A DNA stretch of 64,000 nucleotides from Bufo bufo. Its lineage: Eukaryota > Chordata > Amphibia > Anura > Bufonidae. The position numbers were made by a program, and so were the translations under genes. Every line of letters begins with the position of its first letter. The stretch's first letter is position 1. The notes below the pieces were generated by a model. The model was not told the origin of the DNA and did no database searches. It saw only the letters and a list, made by a program, of their open reading frames with translations. The DNA lies in assembly GCF_905171765.1 (NCBI RefSeq), contig NC_053392.1, forward strand, positions 105,140,220-105,204,219. Reading direction: 5' to 3'. Below, one piece after another: positions 1-10,372 of this stretch.

Positions 1-662
1 CGACCCACCACATCCGTCTTTGACCGAAGAAATCACAAACTCAACTCTGTCCGCAAACAAGTCAACATCTTCCCTAAAAAGCCCCCCCCACCCTACTCAC
101 CGACGGACAAACCAGTTCACCCAAACACATTGCCCCAAAAAAACGTTAAAGAGAATGCCAAACGAAACAACCGGACTTCCCACTCCGACCTACAAACCCC
201 CCGCAATTGACTACCCAACTGAAGCAATAACGCGAACGACACAGGCCTCCTACCATCCACCCCCGTACCCATCCTTCGCCACCCTTTCAGTGCCTGAACC
301 ACCAAAAACGATTTTGTAACAGCCGCCATACGTCGTGCCCTAAAACCAAACGCCAACCCTGCCATATAACCGTTAATCTTACTTACCGACCAACCCTCCT
401 CCTTACAGTGGCCCAAAAACATTAACAAAGAAAACTCCAACTCCTCATTCCCCCCTCCCAAACCAGTACACTAATCCTCCCAAGCACCCCAGGCCCTCAT
501 ATACATAGCCCACGTACCCGGCGCCAATGATGCTTGGATGAGCCCCGCTACGGTTCCTCCAACAGATCCCACAGGCACGCCGGACACTCCAGACCAACCG
601 CGTCTGCCTTCGGAGCCAACTGCCGAAACCGATTCCACTGCGACGAGAAAGGGCACCAGCAA
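1..662 (-). pseudogene. Tyrosine recombinase N-terminal part (DIRS-like), truncated
   Basis: Two minus-strand frames join here. The first (662-471) contains a segment reading SLAPGTWAMYMRAWGAW, which resembles the SAM-like core-binding start of retroelement tyrosine recombinases. The second (461-117) continues with SVSKINGYMAGLAFGFRA and then a helix-rich stretch leading toward the catalytic domain. The frame changes around 461-471 and is lost below about 117. The catalytic R-H-R-Y residues would fall past base 1 and cannot be assessed. In intact elements this enzyme integrates a circular cDNA intermediate. It lies directly downstream of the RNase H domain, as in DIRS elements. Identification rests on motif resemblance and domain order. 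Confidence 0.6.
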
Positions 663-1273
663 TACAATTGTCCACCCCTGGCACGTGCACCGCTACAATC
701 CAAGCATTAAGCGACAAACACTCCAACACCAAGCGCTGCAGCAGCCACACCACTAACGGCGACGATGCTGACAAGCCATTGATCGCCTGAACCACCCCCA
801 TATTGTCACAGTGGAAACGTATCTTCCTATCCCGAAAACGCTCCCCCCATAACAAAACCGCCAACACGATGGGAAATAACTTCAATAAGGCCAAATTCTT
901 CACCCAGCCCACTCCACCCACACAACCGGCCAAACCCCAGCACACAATTGAGCCCCACAGAAGGCCTGAAAACCCGAACCCCCTGCCGCATCAGTAAACA
1001 ATTCAAAATTAAATGAATCAACAACCTCCCCCATAAACAGCGAGCGACCGTTATACCGGTCCAGAAATGAACTCCACACCTGCAAGTCCGCTCGCAATTA
1101 TCTCCCCAACCGAATGTAATGATGTGGGACAACCACCCCTGCGCCAAGCGCCTGCAGAACACCCGGCCCATGGGCATGATCCGACAAGCAAAATTGAGCT
1201 TCCCCAGCAGCGACTGAAGCTCCCTCAATTGTAACTTCTTCACCCGTCTCGCCATAGCCACTAGCCCCTTCAA
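445..1273 (-). pseudogene. DIRS-like RT C-terminus and RNase H domain
   Basis: Minus-strand reading frames 1273-827 and 945-445 overlap. The first carries the RT thumb/connection-like segment LQSLLGKLNFACRIMPMGR. The second carries an RNase H fold with FHCDNMGVVQAIN (a catalytic-type D followed by NM) and ends with HVPGVDNCIAGALSR, which matches the usual H.PG..N..AD.LSR end of DIRS and Gypsy RNase H domains, with the aspartate before the final A replaced by glycine. A frameshift near 900 separates the two parts. It sits between the RT palm and the recombinase. The domain would degrade RNA during cDNA synthesis; here it is not translatable as one protein. Confidence 0.65.
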
Positions 1274-1299
1274 ATCCTCCAGCTTATCCCCGGCAATCT

Positions 1300-1736
1300 A
1301 CACTCCATTCTCACTAAGTCAATAACTATCCCAAGGAAGCTCAATTCCGTTACAGGCCCCACCGTCTTTTCTTCAGCCAATGGGACAACCTAAACGCTGC
1401 TTCGATGTCCGTTTTCGCCATCAGAGCACCAGTCCCAAAACGCTTTACCCAACCCACCGCCGCGTCAAACGACATATAAACCACTGAACAAACCGCAGGG
1501 TCAATACCGTCGTTGACTGAGAAGCCCCTCGGAAACGACAGGTGAGGGATAAGACGAAACTTATTCGCCTCATTCTTGGGGACAACTCCCAACGGCGACA
1601 CCCGCAAATTAAAAAATGGGTGGCTCCGAAAACGGGCCCGCCATCCGCCCCAGCGCCACCTCCTTTCCCAGCTTCTCCCCCACAACTTCCGGATGCTCCC
1701 TAGCTGACCGCAAATTCTTCCTAAGCAACACAGCAC
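1300..1736 (-). pseudogene. DIRS-like reverse transcriptase fragment
   Basis: The minus-strand frame 1736-1350 includes NLRVSPLGVVPKNEANKFRL, then HLSFPRGFSVNDGI and ALMAKTDIEAAFR. These correspond to the RT fingers/palm: the 'SP.gvVPK....RlI.dLS.P.g.SVNd.I' block and the 'l.K.DI..AFR' block with the first catalytic aspartate. The later YxDD block is not recognisable in a continuous frame; bases 1274-1350 hold the break. It lies upstream of the RNase H domain in the same orientation. The SVND wording is characteristic of DIRS-type and related YR-retroelement RTs, which supports the assignment. Confidence 0.7.
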
Positions 1737-1802
1737 GAGCGAAACCTAAAACCATCCGAAAACCCTGACCCCAACAACCCCGCCGCCTCTCTATCGGGGT
1801 AC

Positions 1803-3175
1803 CTATCTAGATACGGCTGCATCTTTTCCAGCCGCACCGGTGTCACCCCTTTTACCATTACCATCACCCCCTCTTTGTTTACCGTTTCTAAAACATCTCG
1901 CCGCCCCATGATTCCCTCCACAACCCGAACATTCGTGCTTAAATTTACATTTAACCCCTAAGCGACAGTTTCCTTCATTATAGGCGAAACACAGGCCCCT
2001 AGCTGAGGCCGCTGCCGTACTGAGCGTCCCCCCACTGCTCCCCTCCCCCGAAAGGGCTGCCCCAACCACACCGGGGCGGTAACTTTCAACCACAAGGCAA
2101 TATCCTTGTGGTCCCACCGTATTTCCGGATACACCGCCTTCCGCTGACGGAACTGCTCATCATATCTTAAGCAAGCCACCCCCCCATATACCCAATAAGC
2201 CTCACCAATTGCGTCCAGATAACAAAAAAGGCCTGAACAAGCCTCCGGCGCCTTCTCCACAATCACGCTAGCCAATATCGCAAACGCTTTCAACCAATTC
2301 GCAAACGTCCACGGTATCAACCTAAAACGGTGTTTCTCCTCCTCTTCCTTCTTACTCTCGTCCCTGCGTACTCTATCCAAATTGAACCGCTCTAAGGGAA
2401 GCAGGGAAAATATCTCAACATATTCACCCTTCCAAATCCTCTCCCTAACCTCAGGCTTCAAATGAGCCCCCAACGGACCCTCAAAACAGACGTAAACCTC
2501 CCCTTTTGCCTTATCATCCACCCGTACGTTATCTTCCTCCACATCCGCCCCCGCCTCCATCTGCACCGACACCCCAATGCCAGGTAACCCCCGCCGCTGC
2601 TCCCCCACCAACCCCGCGCCTGCCATTAAACCTTGCACCCCCCAAGCCTGCAAAGGTGCCCCCCTGCTCATTCCCCAACTAGCCACCAACCCCCCCAAAC
2701 CCCCCAACAGTTGCCCCAGGCCCTTGCTTAAATCTAACTGGAGCCCCCATACCCTGCACTACCTGCGCAAGTGGTCCCCAAGCAATCTCATCTGGCTGCC
2801 TGGGTGCTGTGTGCCCATCAGCCGCAAGTCCTGAATCCGGATGACCTCTCCTCTGCGCTGCACCATCCGATCCCGTGACTCCGTCAGCATCCTGCTGTCC
2901 CCTGTCACGCTGGGACCAGGGACGTCATCTTCAGGCTGGCCGATGAAGCTGGAACTCACATCTTCACCTTGCCTCCTGGCAAGGCAGGAACTCAATCTGC
3001 AGCATGTCCCCCCTGCTGGCCTTGCCTCTGGACTCCTGCTGTGTCTTGCTGTCTCCTGTCCCCTGGCCCCTGACAGACCAGGGACACTGGGGTTAATCAC
3101 CGCTTCACACATGCTCCTGGGGGTGGAGCTTCCTTCCCTGCCCGGATCCTGGGGCCTGCTGCCACCGGACGCCAT
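1803..3175 (-). pseudogene. DIRS-like Gag (ORF1) with CCCH and CCHC zinc-finger motifs
   Basis: Minus-strand frames 2707-1958 and 2117-1803, with an upstream frame 3175-2759, cover a Gag-like protein. The middle frame includes HKDIALWLKVTAPVW, typical of the helical Gag region of vertebrate YR elements. The C-terminal frame shows C-x7-C-x5-C-x3-H (CFAYNEGNC..GVKCKFKH) followed at once by C-x2-C-x3-H-x4-C (CSGCGGNHGAARC), two candidate nucleic-acid-binding fingers. At least two frame changes break it. In intact elements ORF1 would bind the element RNA. The upstream frame 3175-2759 is assigned only by position and strand. Confidence 0.55.
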
Positions 3176-3560
3176 ACTGGCAGCAGCCCCGCGCTGGAAA
3201 CGCGACCTCGCACGTCGAGGGGCCGCCTCCGTGCCCAGAGTTACAGAGGCGCCCGCAGTACCAGGTCCTGGTCCCCCGATGTCGCCGCACGCTGATGGAG
3301 ATGGCCGAGCCCAGCCACCCCAAGGCTCCGCCTACAGGTAGGATTCCTCCCACGTCGGGGCCTGGATGGAGCTGGCACCGGCGGCACCCGACGTATAGGG
3401 TCCCTCGAGGGGCTCTGAATATGACGCTGAGCCTGAGGGGGGGAAGAGGATGGGGATAAGCACACCCGCCCCCCTCAGCAGCAGCTGCACTTGCTCTTGG
3501 GCCCACGCTGAGCCCCGCAACTCGCGTATTGCCCCTCAAACTGCTCCATGGCGCCACAGG

Positions 3561-4655
3561 TACCAGCCAACTACTTTCAAACCTAAAATGGCTCCATGCC
3601 TTCTTCTTCCCTGCTGTATTTAACCCCTTAACTCCTCCCCCCCTTAATTAAACTGACCTATCCTAACCCATTGCCCACCCTTTAGCCCTCCCCCCCCTCT
3701 AGCCTCATCCTCCAATCCCACTAACTCTGGGGCTCTCTAACCAAACCCCCCATCATGGGGGCCTCCCCTAGAGGATATTTTAATAGTATTAACAGTTTGT
3801 TCAATGTCTTCGTGTTGTGCACTTACTTTCTAAATACTATGGGACATGAGAAGATAACAGTAATGACTTGGTGCCAATCGGAAGCCTCATTCATGGCAGC
3901 GTAGAAACACGTGTCAGATCAGTTTTATCAGATGTCGACCCAAACCTGCGGCCACGCTCTTCTCAGAAACTTGTCATCCCAAGCAGGACATGTGTGGGCT
4001 TTTTGAGGCCAGTCAAATTGTAATTTTGACAAAGTAGTTGGAGGGCTCTTGCAGGGAGACCAGCAGGGCTACACCAATTCTAATTTTGCAGCAATTCTTG
4101 TTTTCCTCTCAAGTACAGCTATGGCCTCCTCCCACTGAATGGACATCAGTTGTAACATCCCTATCAATGACTACACATGTGCAAGAGCTCACCGAGTTTT
4201 TGCTGCTGTTTCAGGCCACCTCTCATTCAACCTATGTCACATGTGACGCGCTGTTGAAACCCCAACACAGACAAAGCTGCAGGGTTTGAACGGCAGATCA
4301 TATGTGGTCCCATGACTAATTTCCCAAACAGGAAAACTGCACAGGGATAAAAAGCACTTGCAATTGGAAAAGTGATCCATATCAACAGTTTACATCAAGC
4401 ATAACATTACCTGAGAGCCAGGAAGTCCTATTTAATTTAGGTATCATTGGACCATGAAACTGTACCATGATATAAAAAAAATTAAAATAACTTTTTGGAA
4501 TTTTAAAAAAGTTTGCTACTTTCTGGCGAAATTTGAATGACAGCTGAGCTGGAGTAAGTCGACACGGCCAGTACACTTTGAATAGAGATGTGCTTCCAGC
4601 TGTGTTCAAAGTGCTCGTTCCGATGCTGGTGGGTACAGGGAATAGTGGAACCCCC
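3561..4655. other. Intergenic stretch, no assigned gene
   Basis: The first 220 bases (3561-3780) are pyrimidine-rich on the plus strand and may be the outer end of the DIRS-like element. From 3781 the DNA becomes AT-rich and I see no ORF with family character, no clear inverted repeat and no tandem repeat. Short reading frames here look like chance. Confidence 0.5.
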
Positions 4656-5082
4656 CCCCCTCCTATCGGATGCTGATGATCTATCCTGAGGATAGATCAT
4701 CAATATCAGGAGCATGGAACACCCTTTAATTGATGACCTACTGTACCAAACCAGTGCAAATGCAAAGGGTTGACCTCATGAAAACAACCCACTTTTATGG
4801 CCTATTAGAGCATATGGACATCTTAATGAGGGTGCCCTGCTCAGTAACCCACCTCTATCAGCCAGAACAGAGCATCAATGTGTAGATAAATGTGTAGTAT
4901 TACATGGCGGCCATCATGTAATACTAAATTTTTTCTGCAACGTTCACTGCTGGAAAAAATTCCTGGCTGGCCATCGGCAAAATCAGCTGCTTCCCGGGGG
5001 GGGCAGGAGCAGAACCCAGGGCCATGATCCAATCATCTTGGGGCCCACATTCTGATTGGACAACCCCTTTAAAGGGCCCTAA
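4656..5082. repeat. MITE fragment of the 'GATCTATCCTGAGGATAGATC' palindrome class
   Basis: Bases 4676-4703 contain the perfect palindrome gatctatcctgaggatagatc, followed by atcaatatc. The same core (gacctatc...gataggtc) marks the MITEs at 22050-22470 and 22545-22960. The far end carries ggacaacccctttaa (5057-5072), the reverse of the aaaggggttgtc ends typical of this group. I cannot fix both ends, so it is a fragment. Confidence 0.45.
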
Positions 5083-5084
5083 CC

Positions 5085-5757
5085 CTAATTCATTTGCTTT
5101 TTTTATGCTTGACATACTGAATTCTCCTAAAAATGAGCCTCTATGGGAACCTTAGTAAATATCAACTGCAAGAAAATATGTATCCGCTTCTCTGCTTCTC
5201 AAATCCCAGAATCCAATCATACTATTCCTATGACATCAATTAGAATTAAGTGTAGGTAGCACAATTCCTAATATTCTTGGCTCACTTGTTTTTTGCTGTC
5301 TTGATCGAACGTGAAATCTCATGAATGATTAACATTCTCCTAAGCGTTTCTCTTACCACAGGGAGCATATGATATTACTTAAGACTTTATGCAGTTCATA
5401 ATTATGGAGCCTACATATAATCCTATCATATCGAGCAAGGAATTAACTCCATCGAAGTCCCTCTTTTCATTAAAAAGGATTTATGTACGATTGTGGGTTT
5501 ACAGAGAGGGGAAAATGTAACCAGACAATTTCCTATCCTACTATTAGCTCACGTAAAATGTTATTAGGCTCCACTCGAGCCGCTGGAGTTTGCCCAACAT
5601 ATACATGTGTCTGAGCGTTAAAATACCTTTTCGGCTGCAATGAGTTATAATTAGATTAATGGTTAATATTGCACAGGGAGATCATTTCACTCAGCGATAT
5701 GCGGAAATGATTTAAGTGAAGAGCCCTGAGGTTGGATATCAATCAGCAGAAGTACAA
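5085..5757. promoter_or_regulatory. Candidate conserved non-coding element (unique AT-rich DNA)
   Basis: This block has no inverted repeats, tandem units or transposon coding, unlike nearly everything else in the window, and no reading frame with codon-like structure. It is dense in homeodomain-type cores: tatgacatcaattagaatt at 5229-5247 and taattagattaatggttaa near 5650-5670. Such AT-rich, unique stretches in gene deserts are often developmental enhancers. That is inference only; no conservation can be tested from this sequence alone. Confidence 0.3.
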
Positions 5758-6238
5758 TTAAAGGGTTTTTCTAGTTTTATATAAATTTATAACTCTACAA
5801 CTTTCTAATATACTTTATGTTTCCATTTTTCACATTTTCAAGATCTCTGCTTGCTGTCAGTGAACACTTGGTTTACACTCAGATTGGAAGAAAACTTCTC
5901 TGGGCTGAGAAAAGGATACCAATGTATTGAATCTAGACAATGCCATGTTAGGCTGGGTAGGCATTTGTGTCCAGCCAGTATGAGACTAAAATGAGGTAAG
6001 TGCATGGTCTGGCAGTCATAGCCTAAAGGTCCTGGACAGAAAAACTTCCTATGGAGTCATCCAGAATCCAAATGAATGTGCTGGATGCCAGAGATGATCC
6101 CAGTTAAACTACAATGGATGGGCCGGATGTATGGAAACTCAGCCTAAGCAGCTGTTACCATCACGTTTAGCTCTATCCTGGGCTAGACCTAGGCCTGGTT
6201 TACAAGCAAGGATCTTGAAAATGGTGAAGAATTGAAAC
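5758..6238. repeat. Fold-back MITE
   Basis: The left part (about 5826-5866) reads ...cattttcaagatctctgcttg..., and the right part (6199-6236) carries its inverse, ...caaggatcttgaaaatg.... The outer left end begins ttaaagggtttttctag. Together these form an imperfect long stem around a loop of about 330 bases. There is no coding capacity. The right outer end is blurred, so a target duplication could not be read. Confidence 0.5.
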
Positions 6239-7083
6239 AAAAGAGGGGAGAATTTATCAAAAGCTCTCTGGTAGTTCTTTTAACATTTAAAAAAAAAGTC
6301 ACAATTTGTGGACACATTTACAAAAAAGTCACAAATTGTGCAAAAAAGTTAGTTTTTATGCCATGCTTGCAAAAGTACAAAAAATAACACTATATATCAG
6401 GCTATTGTATGATCCTTATTCTGAAGTTTCCTCCAGTTGTCCCCTCTGCAGACTCCATCTCTAATTGTCAGATTTTCCTGACCTAGTGGACAGAGATTAG
6501 CTGCTATGTTGTCTCCCATACACTGCATACATAAAGAAGAGGAGATCCTGCCCCCCTACGAGCACAAGCTCAGCGCTATCAGCAGTGCGGAGAACATTAT
6601 ACAGCAGTTTACAATGAGGGACATTTACTAAGCATGTTGCGCCAGAATTCTGGTTTAAAATACGCCAAAAAGTATGGCGTTTTGATTTGCGACAAATATA
6701 TCAACTGTTTTCTCCATAATTTTTGCCATAAAGAATGCATCATGCCAGAAATGAGTTATAAATGTCAAAGTGGGCGGGGCTGTCAAATTGGCGCATATTT
6801 CGCCTCATTTATCATCTTCTTTTCTGCACAATTGGCTCAAATTGTTGAGGACAATTAAGCCTGCCCTTATTTTTATCTAATAGAAATTAGCTAAACTGCA
6901 GGGTTTTGTCAATAAACTGACATTCAACAAAAACAGAACAATAACAAAAAGGTCCAGAGTCTGAGACAAAAGTCACAATTTACCACTGGAAATGTCGCAA
7001 ATATGCGAATATGTTTCAAATGTTTCAAGTGAGGTCTCAAGTGTGGTCTTACAAATAGAGAGAAATAGGTGGATAATCAGGTT
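6239..7083. other. Repeat-derived spacer left of a Tc1 element
   Basis: It contains gggagaatttatcaaaag (6245-6265) and agggacatttactaagcatg (6614-6634), both of which look like TIRs of 'no more than x in the cell' style MITEs in this window (compare 26309-26425 and 29054-29284). A possible partner, tattgataaatatccccc, lies at 8414-8431 beyond the Tc1 insertion. No real gene is visible. Confidence 0.4.
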
Positions 7084-7085
7084 TA

Positions 7086-8135
7086 CACTCACCTAAAGAA
7101 TTATTAGGAACACCATACTAATACAGTGTTGGACCCCCTTTTGCCTTCAGAACTGCCTTAATTCTACATGGCATTGATTCAACAAGGTGCTGATAGCATT
7201 CTTTAGAAATGTTGGCCCATATTGATAGGATAGCATCTTACAGTTGATGGAGATTTGAGGGATGCACATCCAGGGCACGAAGCTCCCGTTCCACCACATC
7301 CCAAAGATGCTCTATTGGGTTGAGATCTGGTGACTGTGGGGGCCATTTTAGTACAGTGAACTCATTGTCATGTTCAAGAAACCAATTTGAAATGATTCGA
7401 GCTTTGTGACATGGTGCATTATCCTGCTGGAAGTAGCAATCAGAGGATGGATACATGTTCTCATTCTGTTTACGCCAAATTCGGACTCTACCATTTGAAT
7501 GTCTCAACAGAAATCGAGACTCATCAGACCAGGCAACATTTTTCCAGTCTTCAACAGTCCAATTTTGGTGAGCTCGTGCAAATTGTAGCCTCTTTTTCCT
7601 ATTTGTAGTAGAGATAAGTGGTACCCGGTGGGGACTTATGCTGTTGTAGCCCATCCGCCTCACGGTTGTGCGTGTTGTGGCTTCACAAATGCTTTGCTGC
7701 ATACCTCGGTTGTAACGAGTGGTTATTTCAGTCAACGTTGCTTTTCTATCAGCTTGAATCAGTCGGCCCATTCTCTTCTGACCTCTAGCATCCACAAGGC
7801 ATTTTTGCCCACAGGACTGCCGCATACTGGATGTTTTTCCCTTTTCACACCATTCTTAGTAAACCCTAGAAATGGTTGTGCGTGAAAATCCCAGTAACTG
7901 AGAAGATTGTGAAATACTTAGACCGGCCCGTCTGGCACCAACAACCATGCCACGCTAAAAATTGCTTAAATCACCTTTCTTTCCCATTCTGACATTCAGT
8001 TTGGAGTTCAGGAGATTGTCTTGACCAGGACCACACCCCTAAATGCATTGAAGCAACTGTCATGTGATTGGTTGACTAGATAATTGCATTAATGAGAAAT
8101 AGAACAGGTGTTCCTAATAATTCTTTAGGTGAGTG
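7086..8135 (-). mobile_element. Tc1-type transposon, internally deleted, perfect 29-bp TIRs
   Basis: The ends are perfect 29-bp inverted repeats: 7086-7114 (cactcacctaaagaattatt...) and 8107-8135. Both are flanked by TA (7084-7085 and 8136-8137), the Tc1/mariner target duplication. The 1050-bp body encodes a minus-strand transposase remnant. Length is well below the usual 1.3-1.6 kb, which fits the internal deletion seen in the ORF. Confidence 0.9.
7238..7825 (-). pseudogene. Tc1-type transposase, internally deleted
   Basis: The 195-residue minus-strand frame has the helix-turn-helix tail, WSDESRF with the first catalytic aspartate, FQQDNAPCHKA with the second aspartate, and PDLNPIEHLWD with the glutamate of the DD34E triad. 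Between the first and second aspartates most of the expected GGG..VWG region is missing: the frame jumps from RKQNENM directly to YPSSDCYFQQDN, an in-frame deletion. The N-terminal HTH is only partly in frame, upstream of 7825 (a start-region peptide is visible antisense to about 7960-7990). The C-terminus beyond NLHQL is interrupted before the usual family end. It cannot be active because the fold between the catalytic residues is lost. Confidence 0.85.
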
Positions 8136-8137
8136 TA

Positions 8138-8742
8138 TATGGATGGAGTAGAGTTAACACTTCTGTTTTCTGAGATTTCTGAGTTGTGTTATCTAATCTA
8201 AGCAAATACCTTCAATTGCTTTTCAATGGCTTTTGTCTCAAGACAATGAGATGAGTTAAGAAATTTGAGTTAAGAGCTGGAGTGCTAACCCTGCTACATC
8301 TGTATTTTAAAAGGTCACATTTTAAAAGTGGCGTGTGCCTTTTGATATATGTGGTGAAACAAATCACCACTTTTGATTTGTAATGTTAGTATTTTTTTGC
8401 GCAAATTACGGCATTATTGATAAATATCCCCCAATAGCTGTAATAGAAATCTGTGATGGTAGCTATATTTCTGTACCACTGTCTCCCTCCAGCAGCTCAC
8501 TACTTCTCCTCTACCTCTCCTTCTATAGACTTCTGTGGACAGCATTTAACCTGACCTCTCAGTGACTGATAATCTGTCTTTTTTCTCAAGACAGATTTTA
8601 GCTGCGAATTGAGGGTGAACAATCAATTTAGGAGACTGAAGAAAAAGGCAGTTTTATCTCAAATAAGATATATTACAATGTTTCTGGTATTCCCTTTTAC
8701 TATTGAAGTTTGTTGAAAGTCGTTACTTAAATTTTATTCATT
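8138..8742. other. Spacer between two Tc1 elements
   Basis: AT-rich DNA with gataaatatcccccaatag at 8418-8436, a likely MITE end. No tandem repeat, RNA gene or coding frame is recognisable. The 8383-8565 frame has no family character. Confidence 0.45.
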
Positions 8743-8744
8743 TA

Positions 8745-8957
8745 CAGTTGCAAGAAAAAGTATGTGAACCCTTTGGAATGATATGGATTTCTGCACAAAT
8801 TGGTCATAAAATGTGATCTGATCTTCATCTAAGTCACAACAATAGACAATCACAGTCTGCTTAAACTAATAACACACAAAGAATTAAATGTTGCCATGTT
8901 TTTATTGAACACACCATGTAAACATTCACTGTGCAGGTGGAAAAAGTATGTGAACCC
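8745..8957 (+). repeat. Left IR/DR terminal repeat of the Tc1 element
   Basis: Long inverted repeat with two direct transposase-binding-like motifs, about 187 bp apart, each containing aaaaagtatgtgaaccc. It matches the reverse complement of 10154-10365 with few differences. Confidence 0.9.
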
Positions 8958-9120
8958 CTAAACTAATGACATCTCCAAGGGCTAATTGGAGTGAGGTGTC
9001 AGCCAACTGGAGTCCAATCAATTAGATGAGATTGGAGGTGTTGGTTACAGCTGTCCTGCCCTATAAAAAAAAAACACCAGTTCTGGGTTTGCTTTTCACA
9101 AGAAGCATTGCCTGATGTGA

Positions 9121-10146
9121 ATGATGCCTCGCGCAAAAGAGCTCTCAGAAGACCTAAGATTAAGAATTGTTGACTTGCATAAAGCTGGAAAGGGTTATAA
9201 AAGTATCTCCAAAAGCCTTGCTGTTCATCAGTCCACGGTAAGACAAATTGTCTATAAATGGAGAGGGTTCAGCACTGCTGCTACTCTCCCTAGGAGTGGC
9301 TGTCCTGTAAAGGTGACTGTAAGAGCACAGCGCAGACTGCTGAATGAGGTGAAGAAGAATCCTAGAGTGTCAGCTAAAGACTTACAAAAGTCTGTGGCAT
9401 ATGCTAACATCCCTGTTAGCGAATCTACGATACATAAAACACTAAACAAGAATGGATTTCATGGGAGGATACCACAGAGGAAGCCACTGCTGTCCAAAAA
9501 AAACATTGCTGCACGTTTACAGTTTGCACAAGAGCACCTGGATGTTCCACAGCAGTACTGGCAAAATATTCTGTGGACAGATGAAACCAAAGTTGAGTTG
9601 TTTGGAAGAAACACACAACACTATGTGTGGAGAAAAAGAGGCACAGCACACCAACATCAAAACCTCATCCCAACTGTGAAGTATGGTGGTGGGGGCATTA
9701 TGGTTTGGGGCTGCTTTGCTGAGTCAGGGCCTGGACGGATTGCTATCCTTGAAGGAAAAATGTATTCCCAAATTTATCAAGACATTTTGCAGGAGAACTT
9801 AAGGCCATCTGTCCACCAGCTGAAGCTGAACAGAAGATGGATGTTGCAACAGGACAATGACCCAAAGCATAGAAGTAAATCAACAACAGAATGGCTTAAA
9901 CAGAAGAAAATACACCTTCGGGAGTGGCCCAGTCAGAGTCCGGACCTCAACCCGATTGAGATGCTGTGGCATGACCTCAAGAAAGCGATTCACACCAGAT
10001 ATCCTGAGAATATTGCTGAACTGAAACAGTTCTGTAAAGAGGAATGGTCAAGAATTACTCCTGACCGTTGTGCACGTCTGATCTGCAACTATAGGAAACG
10101 TTTGGTTGAAGTTATTGCTGCCAAAGGAGGTTCAACCAGTTATTAA
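9121..10146 (+). CDS. Tc1-type DD34E transposase, uninterrupted, 341 aa
   Basis: The frame is open for 341 residues with no stop or frameshift. Residues 1-110 form the bipartite paired-like DNA-binding region ([20 protein letters not shown] is a typical helix-turn-helix). The catalytic domain has D154 in WTDET, D245 in QQDNDPKH and E280 in [10 protein letters not shown], with 34 residues between the second D and E, the DD34E triad of Tc1 enzymes. It ends GGSTSY, the usual family end. Two in-frame starts (9121 and 9124) are present, and ccctataaaaaa about 60 bases upstream may act as a TATA box. The GRP AT-hook-like motif between the two HTH halves reads GCP here (C61), while the truncated copy at 63118 keeps GRP. 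That change may reduce DNA binding. Cut-and-paste activity at TA sites would be expected of the family; activity here is untested. Confidence 0.93.
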   Translation: MMPRAKELSEDLRLRIVDLHKAGKGYKSISKSLAVHQSTVRQIVYKWRGFSTAATLPRSGCPVKVTVRAQRRLLNEVKKNPRVSAKDLQKSVAYANIPVSESTIHKTLNKNGFHGRIPQRKPLLSKKNIAARLQFAQEHLDVPQQYWQNILWTDETKVELFGRNTQHYVWRKRGTAHQHQNLIPTVKYGGGGIMVWGCFAESGPGRIAILEGKMYSQIYQDILQENLRPSVHQLKLNRRWMLQQDNDPKHRSKSTTEWLKQKKIHLREWPSQSPDLNPIEMLWHDLKKAIHTRYPENIAELKQFCKEEWSRITPDRCARLICNYRKRLVEVIAAKGGSTSY

Positions 10147-10153
10147 ATCAAAG

Positions 10154-10365
10154 GGTTCACTTACTTTTTCCACCTGCACTGTGAATGTTTACATGGTGTG
10201 TTCAATAAAAACATGGTAACATTTAATTCTTTGTGTGTTATTAGTTTAAGCAGACTGTGATTGTCTATTGTTGTGACTTAGATGAAGATCAGATCACATT
10301 TTACGACCAATTTGTGCAGAAATCCATAAAATTCCAAAGGGTTCACATACTTTTTCTTGCAACTG
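10154..10365 (-). repeat. Right IR/DR terminal repeat of the Tc1 element
   Basis: Inverted partner of 8745-8957. The inner motif reads aaaaagtaagtgaaccc on the minus strand, with one base different from the outer copy. Confidence 0.9.
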
Positions 10366-10372
10366 TATATAA

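Larger units (their letters stand above)
1..3560 (-). mobile_element. DIRS-like tyrosine-recombinase retroelement, broken and cut by the window edge
   Basis: Read on the minus strand, the order from high to low coordinate is a Gag-like ORF with zinc-finger motifs (about 3175-1803), reverse transcriptase (1736-1300), RT C-terminal/RNase H (1273-445) and the N-terminal part of a tyrosine recombinase (662-1). RT and RNase H followed by a tyrosine recombinase instead of a DDE integrase is the hallmark of DIRS-type elements. The ORFs are split by stops and frameshifts, so it is a relic. The recombinase catalytic C-terminus and the 3' terminus lie beyond base 1. I could not delimit the 5' terminal repeat; the pyrimidine-rich stretch 3600-3780 may belong to it. 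Confidence 0.75.
8745..10365 (+). mobile_element. Full-length Tc1-type transposon with IR/DR ends
   Basis: TA at 8743-8744 and 10366-10367 flank a 1621-bp element beginning cagttgcaagaaaaagtatg and ending in its inverse. The inverted repeats are long, about 212 bp each (8745-8957 and 10154-10365). Each carries an outer and an inner copy of the motif aaaaagtatgtgaaccc (outer left 8755-8771, inner left 8941-8958; the right inner copy has one change). This is the IR/DR layout known from Sleeping Beauty-like transposons. It encloses an uninterrupted transposase, so it looks young. Confidence 0.95.

Noticed and set aside
2841..3341. Plus-strand 166-residue frame as host gene
   Set aside because: GC-rich low-complexity DNA opposite the DIRS-like Gag region; no domain or splice context.
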